From Bacillota bacterium (lineage in GTDB: Bacteria > Bacillota > Clostridia > Saccharofermentanales > Saccharofermentanaceae): a stretch of 64,000 nt of DNA. Shown here piece by piece: positions 1-8,681 of this stretch. The stretch's first letter is position 1. The number at the start of each line of letters is the position of its first letter. The DNA lies in NCBI GenBank assembly GCA_023397475.1, contig JAEWUD010000048.1, forward strand, positions 62,001-126,000, written 5' to 3'. Position numbers and translations under genes: made by a program. The notes below the pieces were generated by a model. The model was not told where the DNA came from. It searched no databases and saw only the letters and a program-made list of their open reading frames with translations.

Positions 1-113
1 TCACGTCCTTTCCGAATAATGTAGGGTTGTATTTATTATAACAGAGGAAACAGGATAACGGTTCCGACGCTTCGCTTGCACGGAAAAGCTGCGGGATTTT
101 ACAGGAAGGAACG

Positions 114-141
114 TTTCGCGATTTGCTTTCCGATGTATAAT
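114..141 (+). promoter_or_regulatory. Possible promoter of the ppx-ppk operon
   Basis: A perfect -10 box TATAAT lies at 136-141, with a weak -35 candidate TTTCGC 16 bases upstream at 114-119. It is followed by a 5' leader of roughly 35 bases and the AAGGAG ribosome site at 171-176. The rest of 1-177 holds no recognisable gene. A minus-strand TATAAT at 35-40 and an AAAGGA near base 6 could serve a divergent gene starting just beyond the left edge. Confidence 0.4.
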
Positions 142-183
142 AAATAGCGTGGCGACTCAATCGATTTTCTAAGGAGAATGACG

Positions 184-1728
184 ATGTCTTCGAAAAGAAC
201 CGTAGCTGTTATCGATATGGGCTCTTTGTCCGTACGCCTGAAGATTTACCAACTCGTCCGCAAGGAAATCCCGTGTGAGATCGAATCGCTCCGAAGATTT
301 TTCGCGATCGGTGCGGAGACGTACCGGTATGGGGAAATATCCGAAGATCGCGTGATCGAATTATGTGAGATCCTATCCGGGTTTGTCATAAAGATGAAGG
401 AATACAAGATTCAGGAATCAATCTGCGTCGCAACAAGTGCGTACAGAGAGGCGAAGAATCGGGATTTTGTCATGGAGCAGATCCGTTTGAAGACGGGGCT
501 TGAAGTGGTTATTCTCGACAACTCACAGGAGCGTTACTGTCATACGCTTGCCGTGAAAGAAATGATGGAGTCTTTTGAACAGATTATTAAGACGGGAACG
601 ATGATTCTTGACATCGGAGCCGGAAGTATTCAGACGACGGTCTATGATAAATCGGAGTTTGTTTTCTCGCAGAACATGCTTCTCGGCTCTCTTCGCGTCA
701 GTGAGCTTTTATCCGATCTCGAGAAGCAGACGCCGCATTATCGCGAGGTGCTCGAAGAGTTCATCACCCATGATCTTGACGATTATCACGCGGTCGAGCC
801 CAAAGGAATCGATTACAAGAGCATGATCGCTTTCGGAAGCGATATCGGATTTATTAAGGTACTGGCAGGTTTCTCCCCGAGAGAATACTGTTTTATGACT
901 GCCAGGAAGTTTTATGAAGTTTTTGACTACCTTACGAAGACGCAACCGTCAGAACTTGTTATGAAGAGGAATATCTCCGCATCCACGGCAACTCTTCTGT
1001 ACCCGACGGCGCTGATAATCAAGAAGATGATCGAATCTACCGGGCTTGACGGCATTCATATGCCGGCAGCATCTCTCTGCGATGGCCTAATATTTCAATA
1101 TGCGTACGATCATTTCGGGTATCTACCGAAATCGGATCCTTTTCGCGACTCGATCAGCGCGGCGAGACATATCGGACGTCGGTATCGCTATGACAGGAAG
1201 CACACGGAGCAGGTGGAGAGATTTGCTCTTGCGATCTTCGACGCGACGCGTAAGATTCATTCTCTTGGCGAACGCGAGCGACTTCTTCTGCAACTGACAG
1301 TGATTCTCCATGAGATTGGAAAATATATCAGCGTTTCCAATCACAACACACGAACGTATCACATTATTCAGACATCAGAGATCATAGGGATTGATGCCAG
1401 AGAACGTGAACTGATTGCGTGCGCAGCGAGGTTCTATACAGAATCTGACATTCAGGCGGATAAGTATTTCCAATATCTGTCGAAGGAACAACGACTTATT
1501 GTGTCCAAACTTTCCGCGATCTTACGCGTGGCGGATTCTCTCGACGCATCTCATAAACAGAAGATCAAGACAATCTCGGTACTGCCCCAGAAGGATGCGC
1601 TCGTCGTGATCTGCGACGCGCTTCATGACCTTACCTATGAGAAATGGGCCTTTGACACAAAGACCGGATTATTCCGACAGGTATTCGGGATGGAACCTGT
1701 CTTGAAACCCAGGAGGCAAACGTCATGA
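184..1728 (+). CDS. ppx: Ppx/GppA-family phosphatase with C-terminal HD domain, divergent
   Basis: This 514-residue protein has the actin-like ASKHA fold of exopolyphosphatase/pppGpp phosphatases and a C-terminal HD-type domain. The phosphate-1 loop near residue 11 reads DMGSLS where the family has D-x-G-S-N-S. The second glycine loop near residue 145 reads DIGAGSIQT instead of the usual GGGSTE. A QE pair near 117 may correspond to the QEEAR catalytic-glutamate segment. The HD-like part around residue 375 shows HEIGKYI and a later NHNTRTYH. An ATG also exists at 178, but AAGGAG at 171-176 is only one base from it and seven from the ATG at 184, which I chose. The stop overlaps the ppk1 start, so the two are translationally coupled; polyphosphate turnover is the likely role. 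The loop changes leave open a regulatory function. Confidence 0.75.
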   Translation: MSSKRTVAVIDMGSLSVRLKIYQLVRKEIPCEIESLRRFFAIGAETYRYGEISEDRVIELCEILSGFVIKMKEYKIQESICVATSAYREAKNRDFVMEQIRLKTGLEVVILDNSQERYCHTLAVKEMMESFEQIIKTGTMILDIGAGSIQTTVYDKSEFVFSQNMLLGSLRVSELLSDLEKQTPHYREVLEEFITHDLDDYHAVEPKGIDYKSMIAFGSDIGFIKVLAGFSPREYCFMTARKFYEVFDYLTKTQPSELVMKRNISASTATLLYPTALIIKKMIESTGLDGIHMPAASLCDGLIFQYAYDHFGYLPKSDPFRDSISAARHIGRRYRYDRKHTEQVERFALAIFDATRKIHSLGERERLLLQLTVILHEIGKYISVSNHNTRTYHIIQTSEIIGIDARERELIACAARFYTESDIQADKYFQYLSKEQRLIVSKLSAILRVADSLDASHKQKIKTISVLPQKDALVVICDALHDLTYEKWAFDTKTGLFRQVFGMEPVLKPRRQTS

Positions 1729-3944
1729 CGACAAAGAAACGCAAGATCAAGAAAAGCCCGAAGCAGACGAAACAGCAATCATTACATATGCTTTCGGATA
1801 ATGCAGGTATTTCGGCGGATGCGGACCGGTTTATCAATCGCGAGCTCAGCTGGCTCGAATTCAATGATCGGATTCTTGCGGAGGCGCGCGACACGAAGAA
1901 TCCGTTGTTGGAGAGGGCGAAGTTTCTGGCGATTACCGCATCGAATCTGGACGAATTTTATGTTGTCCGCGTCGCCTCCTTAAAGGAACTTGTTAACGCT
2001 CAATATTCAATACCGGACTTCTCCGGCAGGACTCCGGAAGAACAATTGGATCAGATCTCGGATAAGGTTCGCAAGACCTTGGCACTACAGTGTTCCACGT
2101 ATACGCGCTCGTTACTTCCGGCGTTGCGTACCAACGGTATCGAGATTATGGACTATGAAGAATTGTCCGATGAAGGTCGTGCGCAGGCGGACAGTTATTT
2201 TCGATCGACATTATTTCCGATCATTACACCGATGGCGGTCGACGCTTCCCGCCCGTTTCCACTGATCTATGCCAAACGGCTGAATATTGCCGTTCTGATC
2301 AGGGAACAGGGAGAAGAAGAGGCAGAGGATGTTTCGGACGAGGCCTATTATCGCTACGCGACTTTGCAGGTGCCCTCGGTGGTTCCGCGTCTGTATCGTG
2401 TGCCGACAGACAACGGAATTGCTTTTCTGCCGATCGAACAGATCATCACCGCCAATCTCAGCACATTTTTCACGGGTCTCTCCGTAGTTTCATCAACGGT
2501 TTACCGCATTATGCGTAATGCTGATCTTGATATAGATGAGGATGAAGCAGAAGATCTGTTGAAGGAGATCGAAGAACAAGTTCGTCGCCGACAGTGGGGC
2601 GAGATGATCCGCTTGGAGGTTGAAGAACACGCGGATGAACGATTGCGCGAATGGCTCGTGGAGTCACTTCAGATTCAGGAGAACGATATTTTCCCCGTTC
2701 CCTGTTCGTTGGATCTTACCTTTCTTATGAAACTCTACAATCAGGCTTCCTCCGCGTGTCCGGATCTATGTTATCCTCCGTTCAAAGCGACGGAGGCCGC
2801 GATGATTGATGAGGAGAATATTTTTGATCAGATCCGCCGGAAGGACAGGCTTGTGCATCATCCGTATGAGTCTTTTGACCCGGTCGTCGAGTTTGTACGG
2901 GCCGCTTCCGTCGATCCGGCCGTCCTTGCAATCAAACAGACACTGTATCGCGTCAGCAGCAGTTCGCCGATAATAGCACACCTGGCCGCGGCGGCTATGG
3001 GCGGCAAACAAGTTATGGTGCTCGTTGAGCTCAAGGCCAGGTTTGATGAAGAGAACAATATCAATTGGGCAAAGATGCTGGAGAAAGCCGGCTGTCACGT
3101 GATTTATGGACTTGTCGGGTTGAAGACACACAGCAAAATCACCCTCGTGGTCAGAAACGAGGAAGACGGGATTCGGAGATATCTTCATCTGGGCACGGGA
3201 AACTATAATGACATCACCGCCCAAATCTACACGGATATCGGACTGTTCACGTGCTCCGAACCATTCGGAGTGGACGCATCGGAGTTTTTCAACATGCTGT
3301 CGGGTTATGCCGAACCGCCGGAGTGGCGAAGGCTCATCCCGGCTCCGTTATGGCTGCGCGGGTTCTTCGAGAATTGCGTTCGGAGGGAGATCAGAAATGC
3401 CAGGGAGGGGAAGAAAGCTTCGATTATTGCGAAGGTGAACTCTCTTGCGGACGGAGCGATGATCGAGCTTCTCTACGAGGCATCGCGCGCCGGTGTACGG
3501 GTTGATCTGATCGTCCGAGGGATCTGCTGCCTTCGACCCGGAGTCCCGGGTCTGTCAGAGAACATCACTGTTCGATCGATAACCGGACGTTTTCTGGAAC
3601 ATTCCCGAATATTCTTTTTCGAGAATGAGGGAACGGAAGAGATCTATCTCGCATCGGCAGATTGGATGCCACGCAATCTGGATCGCCGTGTTGAACTGTT
3701 GTTCCCGATCGAGGATATCGAATGCCGTCGTCGCGTAAGGGAGATTCTCGAGGTCGAATTGGAGGATACGGTTCGCGCGCATATCATGCACAGCGACGGA
3801 ACATATCACAAGCAGGATATGAGAGGAAAGCAGCGGATCGACAGCCAGGCGGAGTTGTGTCGGCTGGCGATCAATGCGGTCGCGGAGAAACAGATCCGTG
3901 ATGACCTGCGTGCCTTTATCCCCCTCGAATCTACCGATCTCTGA
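1725..3944 (+). CDS. ppk: Polyphosphate kinase 1
   Basis: A 739-residue, full-length PPK1, which reversibly polymerises the gamma phosphate of ATP into polyphosphate at the membrane or in granules. The N-terminal domain opens with the typical FINRELSWLEFN segment at about residue 36. The two phospholipase-D-like C-terminal domains carry the phospho-acceptor histidine in HLGTGNYND (about residue 487) and the second catalytic histidine in EHSRIFFF (about residue 626). ATG overlaps the upstream stop (ATGA), and AGGAGG sits about ten bases before it. Co-transcription with a Ppx/GppA protein makes this a polyphosphate synthesis and turnover operon. Confidence 0.96.
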   Translation: MTTKKRKIKKSPKQTKQQSLHMLSDNAGISADADRFINRELSWLEFNDRILAEARDTKNPLLERAKFLAITASNLDEFYVVRVASLKELVNAQYSIPDFSGRTPEEQLDQISDKVRKTLALQCSTYTRSLLPALRTNGIEIMDYEELSDEGRAQADSYFRSTLFPIITPMAVDASRPFPLIYAKRLNIAVLIREQGEEEAEDVSDEAYYRYATLQVPSVVPRLYRVPTDNGIAFLPIEQIITANLSTFFTGLSVVSSTVYRIMRNADLDIDEDEAEDLLKEIEEQVRRRQWGEMIRLEVEEHADERLREWLVESLQIQENDIFPVPCSLDLTFLMKLYNQASSACPDLCYPPFKATEAAMIDEENIFDQIRRKDRLVHHPYESFDPVVEFVRAASVDPAVLAIKQTLYRVSSSSPIIAHLAAAAMGGKQVMVLVELKARFDEENNINWAKMLEKAGCHVIYGLVGLKTHSKITLVVRNEEDGIRRYLHLGTGNYNDITAQIYTDIGLFTCSEPFGVDASEFFNMLSGYAEPPEWRRLIPAPLWLRGFFENCVRREIRNAREGKKASIIAKVNSLADGAMIELLYEASRAGVRVDLIVRGICCLRPGVPGLSENITVRSITGRFLEHSRIFFFENEGTEEIYLASADWMPRNLDRRVELLFPIEDIECRRRVREILEVELEDTVRAHIMHSDGTYHKQDMRGKQRIDSQAELCRLAINAVAEKQIRDDLRAFIPLESTDL

Positions 3945-3961
3945 TACAATCCATCGACTGA

Positions 3962-3990
3962 TTTACCCTCGTAACGTTTTGTGATATGAT
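3962..3990 (+). promoter_or_regulatory. Promoter of galM
   Basis: TTTACC at 3962-3967 and TATGAT at 3985-3990 are separated by exactly 17 bases. They lie in the short gap after ppk and 33 bases upstream of the galM start codon, so galM probably has its own transcript. Confidence 0.6.
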
Positions 3991-4023
3991 GACGGGCGAT
4001 AAATCAGCTGGCGGAGGACGTTC

Positions 4024-5139
4024 ATGGACATATTCGAGTTTGACAAGATCGGGACGGATCGGGAGAAATTCAGGCTGTTTCGTAAAGATCACAGTTCCGG
4101 GGCAAGTTTCACTGTATCGGAATATGCCGCGGCGATCACCGAACTGTGGATTCCGGATGCCAAAGGCGAGCGTCGGGATATAGTTCTAGGTTTTTCCGAC
4201 CATACTTCCTATCTGGAGAGCGGCAGCTGTCATGGTTCCGTGGTCGGCCGCGTTGCCAACCGGACCAAGGGCGCTGCGTTTCACCTGAATGGAGAGAACA
4301 TCTCCATGCCCCGGAATGACGGCGAGAACAATTTGCACGGCGGACCCGGGTCTTTTCAGACTGTGTACTGGAACGGCAGGGTCCTCTCCGAGTTGGAAGC
4401 CTGTGAGTATCTTAGCGCGACGGGTATTGATCACTCGTTTGAGGTTGAAGGTGAGGCTGTACTCTTCACTCATGTGTCACCCGCAGGAACTTCCGGACTT
4501 CCGGGCAATCTCAGGGCTGAGGTGGTATACGCTTGGTCGACGGATGCCACGCTTCTCATTGTTTATCGCGGCACGAGTGATGCCGACACTCTTTTTGCTC
4601 CGACGAACCATTCCTATTTTAATCTTTTGGGACATGACGGAGGGTCTGTGAAAGACCATCGGCTGCAGCTTGCATCGACGGTAATGACCGTAAAAGGACC
4701 CGATAATGTTCCGGACGGAGCGTTTTTCGAGACGAAGGGATCGGTATTTGATTTCGCGCAAGAGAAGAATCTTTCCGAAACGATGCGGCAGGATGATCCG
4801 CAGTTGATTTCTTCGCGCGGGCTCGACCAGAACTACTGCCTTACGGGCTCGGGAGACCGGGTGAGCCTTGCGGCGCTTCTTTGCGAGCCGATTTCCGGTC
4901 GCCGGATGGAGGTGCTCACCAATTTCCCGGGCATCCAAGTGTATACCGGAAATCATACGGAGAATACGGTCGGCAAGGGCGGGCATGTTTATGATCAATT
5001 TGCCGGCGTTTGTCTGGAAGCCCAGCTCTATCCCGACGCGATTCATCACGAACATTTCCCGAGCCCGATCCTGCGGGCGGGAGAGACGAAGTGTTATATC
5101 ACGGGTTATCGATTCTCTTCGGCATTGTGCAATACATAA
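4024..5139 (+). CDS. galM: Aldose 1-epimerase (mutarotase)
   Basis: A 371-residue GalM-family beta-sandwich enzyme that interconverts alpha and beta anomers of galactose or glucose in the cytoplasm. Visible family signatures are GRVANRTKGA (about residue 77), NNLHGGPGSF with the first active-site histidine (about 100), APTNHSYFNL with the catalytic histidine (about 195), PGIQVYTGNH (about 305) and CLEAQLYPDA containing the catalytic glutamate (about 332). GGAGG lies seven bases before the ATG. Its last 34 bases overlap the end of the convergent LTA-synthase-like gene. No other galactose gene is nearby, so it may serve general sugar or glycogen metabolism. Confidence 0.93.
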   Translation: MDIFEFDKIGTDREKFRLFRKDHSSGASFTVSEYAAAITELWIPDAKGERRDIVLGFSDHTSYLESGSCHGSVVGRVANRTKGAAFHLNGENISMPRNDGENNLHGGPGSFQTVYWNGRVLSELEACEYLSATGIDHSFEVEGEAVLFTHVSPAGTSGLPGNLRAEVVYAWSTDATLLIVYRGTSDADTLFAPTNHSYFNLLGHDGGSVKDHRLQLASTVMTVKGPDNVPDGAFFETKGSVFDFAQEKNLSETMRQDDPQLISSRGLDQNYCLTGSGDRVSLAALLCEPISGRRMEVLTNFPGIQVYTGNHTENTVGKGGHVYDQFAGVCLEAQLYPDAIHHEHFPSPILRAGETKCYITGYRFSSALCNT

Positions 5140-6983
5140 TATTGATAATATTCATATGTTGTCAGATAATTCTTGATCTCCGGCGGTAGATTTGCGTCTC
5201 CGCCGCTGAATAAGGTTCCGTCAGATGTGATCAGATAATTCTCGGTTAACACGGGAATCGCATCGTGCATCTCCATCTCGAATTGCAGGAACGGCGTCCT
5301 TTCGATACCGAGAATGTCGGTAAGGTAGGGAAGAACGTAGTTATTGCTGATCATTTCTTCTTCCATCGATGCAAGTTCGCTCGCAGAAATATCATAGTTT
5401 GCCCAGACCATCAGTTGTGTCCGATATCGCGAAAGAGGCGCGTACGGGTCCTCTCCGGCATCACTTGCCATGGTCTTCAGATCGTCCTGAAATCCATCGG
5501 CGAGATTCGGCTGATGATCTCCGTATAGGATGATAACGGTTGGCCGGGTGACCTCTTCAAAATATGAAATGAGCATGGACAAAGCCTCGTCCGACATACG
5601 CAGTAAAGATAAATATTGCGTTGCCTGCGGATAATCTTTATCGAGCGTAGGTGCTACCGTAAAGGGAAGTGTTTCCTTCGAGGCATACCCGCCGTGATTC
5701 TGAATCGTAATCAGATACTCGAAAATCGGCTGATCCGGATTCGCGGCACGCTTCGTCTCATATTCGGATATCAACTGAGAGAAAGCGGAATAATCGCTGA
5801 TATAGGTCCGATATCGTTTCGGGAGATCGAATACGTCCTCTCCGACAAAGGACGGAAACCCGAGATGCGGCATGACATTGTTGCGATTCCATCCTGTCAG
5901 ATCAAAGGGATGGTAGGCGGATATCTGATACCCGTTATCCCCGAGAAGAGAAGCGATCGAAGTTACATCGTTACGAATGTAATGCTTGTACGGATACGTA
6001 CCGGGAGAGAAGAACCGGATCGACATTCCCGTCAGGACCTCGAACTCGGAATTTGCCGTGTTTCCGCCGAAAGCCGACGTAATCAAGGTCTTCTTGATAC
6101 AGTTCGGATCATCGGAGAGAGAATCGTAGAACGGCATCACCGGTTCCGACGTCGGGAAGTCAGAGATCGAACGCAAATCACTAAAGGCTTCACTCATAAT
6201 CATGATGACATCCGGCTTGACCTGGTCGGGAACAATGCTCTCGTTCGTCGGAGAATAGGAGGAGAGATTGACCTCGACAGCTTCCCGGTTATAGCCCTCA
6301 GGCTCCGCATGGACAAGAAACTGCAGATGGTAACAGAAATTTAAGAGGACACCGTTCTCGAAGTTATAGTTAACAAGCGTGTAATAGAAGCCGATACCGG
6401 ACTTCACTTGATTCGAGCGGTTCATGACAAAGAACTGAAAGTAAAACGAGCCGGCGACAAGAACAACCAGCACCGCCACCGTTCTTATGAACCAATGTAG
6501 TTTGGGATCCTTACCGACAAATGACAGGCCTATCATGATCAAGAAGAGAAACAGTGCGAGAAATACCTCGGTCGTCGGGGCAAAGTCATAGGTTCCGCTG
6601 ACGTTTGCTGCGAGACCGATGCTGTCCAGGTCCCACGGATAAATGATCATATTGCGAAATAGAACGACATAATGCTCCGCTAGACCAAAGAGAAATACGA
6701 CGAGGCTCATCGCGATCGAAGATACGCGAAAAAAGGGAAGGAAGTAGAGAATCGCATAAACCAAAAGAAGGATGAGGTAATTATAGAAAAATCTCTCCTC
6801 AAGCGCCGTGAACCAATGGCCGTTGAAGTACACCGATTCGTCAAAACGCTGCTGGTAGGGTGCGAGGCACTGTAAAACGATGATGCCAATACAAGGCAAA
6901 AGGAGAAGACGGAGAACGGAGAGCACGACAGGAAGTCGGCTCCGCTTCATCTCCGGAGTCTGTTCGGTCATATTTGTATCCAT
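5106..6983 (-). CDS. LTA-synthase-family membrane phosphoglycerol transferase
   Basis: A 625-residue protein with five predicted N-terminal membrane segments (about residues 15-185) followed by an extracellular sulfatase-fold domain, as in lipoteichoic acid synthase LtaS. The nucleophilic threonine motif is seen in GGNTANSEFEVLTG (about residue 310) and the metal site in ILYGDHQPN (about 490). Such enzymes polymerise glycerol phosphate from phosphatidylglycerol onto a lipid anchor or decorate other wall polymers. It starts 13 bases after glnS and so is probably last in a gltX-glnS-ltaS-like transcript. An ATG at 6971 is better spaced from AGGATGG than the ATG at 6983, so the true start may be four codons later. 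The exact polymer made cannot be told from sequence. Confidence 0.88.
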   Translation of the reverse strand: MDTNMTEQTPEMKRSRLPVVLSVLRLLLLPCIGIIVLQCLAPYQQRFDESVYFNGHWFTALEERFFYNYLILLLVYAILYFLPFFRVSSIAMSLVVFLFGLAEHYVVLFRNMIIYPWDLDSIGLAANVSGTYDFAPTTEVFLALFLFLIMIGLSFVGKDPKLHWFIRTVAVLVVLVAGSFYFQFFVMNRSNQVKSGIGFYYTLVNYNFENGVLLNFCYHLQFLVHAEPEGYNREAVEVNLSSYSPTNESIVPDQVKPDVIMIMSEAFSDLRSISDFPTSEPVMPFYDSLSDDPNCIKKTLITSAFGGNTANSEFEVLTGMSIRFFSPGTYPYKHYIRNDVTSIASLLGDNGYQISAYHPFDLTGWNRNNVMPHLGFPSFVGEDVFDLPKRYRTYISDYSAFSQLISEYETKRAANPDQPIFEYLITIQNHGGYASKETLPFTVAPTLDKDYPQATQYLSLLRMSDEALSMLISYFEEVTRPTVIILYGDHQPNLADGFQDDLKTMASDAGEDPYAPLSRYRTQLMVWANYDISASELASMEEEMISNNYVLPYLTDILGIERTPFLQFEMEMHDAIPVLTENYLITSDGTLFSGGDANLPPEIKNYLTTYEYYQYYVLHNAEENR

Positions 6984-6996
6984 CCTAATAAAATGA

Positions 6997-8658
6997 TCAG
7001 CCCTTGAAGCTGTCCTTCAGTGACACGGAGCGGTTAAATACCGGCCGGTTCGGCAAGGAGTCCTTGCTGTCCGCACAGAAATATCCCAAGCGAAGGAACT
7101 GGAATCCTTCGGAAGGCCGAGCCGTCTGAAGCGACGCTTCGAGTTTGGCGTTCGGCATCACGGTTAACGAGTTGGGATTCACATAGGAGAGATAATCGCA
7201 ATCCGCAAGGTCGGGCTCCGGAGTCGTAAAGAGACTGTCGTAGAGACGGACCTCCGCGTCAACGGCCGTAACCGCGTCGACCCAATGAATCGTCGCCTTG
7301 ATTCTTCGGCCGTCCGACGTATTCCCGCCCCGACTCTCCGGATCATAGGTCGCATGAACTTCCTCGATATTGCCCTCGCCATCGCGGACACAACCGGTAC
7401 AGCGAATCACGTAAGCGGATTTGAGACGAACCTCATTGCCGGGGAACATTCGGAAGAACTTGCCGACGGGAGCCTCCTGAAAGTCGTCCGCCTCAATGTA
7501 AAGATTTCTCGAAAAGGACACGCTGCGCATGCCTTCCGCCGGATTCTCCGGATTGTTCTCCACCTCGAAAATCTCGGTCTGATTCTCCGGATAATTCGTA
7601 ATAACAAGCTTCACGGGTTGAACAACCGCCATCACGCGCTTCGCGGTCCGGTTCAGTTCATCCCGAAGACAATGCTCGAGAAAGGCGAAATCGACGACGC
7701 TGTTCACCTTGGACACACCGTTGCGCTCGTGGAAATTGCGAATGGCCGCCGCCGTATAACCTCTGCGTCGAAGGCCGCAGAGCGTAGGCATGCGAGGATC
7801 ATCCCACCCGGTCACGCGCCCGGTCTCGATCAAATTCCGCAGCTTGCGCTTCGATAGAACCGTGTAGTTGATGCCGAGACGCGCGAACTCGATCTGTCGG
7901 GGCTTCGCCGGAACAGAGCAATTCTGGATGACCCAGTCATACAGCGGGCGGTGTGACTCAAACTCCAGCGAACAGAGAGAGTGTGTGATTCCCTCCATCG
8001 CATCTTCGATCGGATGTGCAAAATCATACATCGGATAGATGCACCATTTATCTCCCGTCTGGTGATGAGAGACATGATTGATACGATAGATCACCGGATC
8101 GCGCATGTTGAAGTTGCCCGATGCCAGATCAATCTTCGCACGCAGCGTCATTCTGCCGTCCTCATAAACACCTGCGCGCATCTGCTCGAAAAGTGTCCGG
8201 CTCTCTTCGATCGGACGATCGCGAAACGGGCTGGTCGCCGGCTTCGTTAAATCGCCGCGCATTTCGCGCATCTGTTCCGCTGTCAGTTCACAGACGTAAG
8301 CGAGTCCCTTGTCGATCAGCTCGCGAGCAAAATCGTACATCTGCTCAAAATATCCGGACGCATAATAGAACCGATCGCCCCAATCATATCCGAGCCAATG
8401 GATGTCTTCCTTGATCGCGTCGACATACTCTTCGTCTTCCTTCGTCGGATTCGTATCATCCATGCGAAGATTACAAAGTCCGCCGTATCGCTGTGCCGTA
8501 TAAAAATCGATATATAAAGCCTTCGCATGACCGATGTGCAGGTAGCCGTTCGGCTCCGGAGGAAACCTCGTATGAACGGTCATCCCCTCAAACTGGCCGC
8601 CGGGCGCGATATCCGTATCGATCATATCAAAAATGAAATTACTTGTCTGTTCTGCCAT
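6997..8658 (-). CDS. glnS: Glutaminyl-tRNA synthetase
   Basis: A 553-residue class I aminoacyl-tRNA synthetase that charges tRNA-Gln with glutamine. The HIGH signature is PPEPNGYLHIGHAKA (about residue 32) and the KMSKS equivalent is VLSKRKL (about 262). The usual two-part beta-barrel anticodon domain follows, and length matches bacterial GlnRS (about 555). An in-frame TTG lies nine codons upstream at 8685, but the ATG at 8658 is preceded by AGGAGAAGGTGG, so I use it. It follows gltX by 23 bases. Direct glutaminylation is uncommon among Gram-positive bacteria, most of which use GatCAB; clostridial glnS genes are generally viewed as acquired. Confidence 0.95.
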   Translation of the reverse strand: MAEQTSNFIFDMIDTDIAPGGQFEGMTVHTRFPPEPNGYLHIGHAKALYIDFYTAQRYGGLCNLRMDDTNPTKEDEEYVDAIKEDIHWLGYDWGDRFYYASGYFEQMYDFARELIDKGLAYVCELTAEQMREMRGDLTKPATSPFRDRPIEESRTLFEQMRAGVYEDGRMTLRAKIDLASGNFNMRDPVIYRINHVSHHQTGDKWCIYPMYDFAHPIEDAMEGITHSLCSLEFESHRPLYDWVIQNCSVPAKPRQIEFARLGINYTVLSKRKLRNLIETGRVTGWDDPRMPTLCGLRRRGYTAAAIRNFHERNGVSKVNSVVDFAFLEHCLRDELNRTAKRVMAVVQPVKLVITNYPENQTEIFEVENNPENPAEGMRSVSFSRNLYIEADDFQEAPVGKFFRMFPGNEVRLKSAYVIRCTGCVRDGEGNIEEVHATYDPESRGGNTSDGRRIKATIHWVDAVTAVDAEVRLYDSLFTTPEPDLADCDYLSYVNPNSLTVMPNAKLEASLQTARPSEGFQFLRLGYFCADSKDSLPNRPVFNRSVSLKDSFKG

Positions 8659-8681
8659 ATATACCACCTTCTCCTGATGAA

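Noticed and set aside
1..60. Minus-strand promoter of a divergent gene at the left edge
   Set aside because: A TATAAT and an AAAGGA are present, but no -35 matches and the gene itself would lie outside the window, so it is only mentioned, not called.
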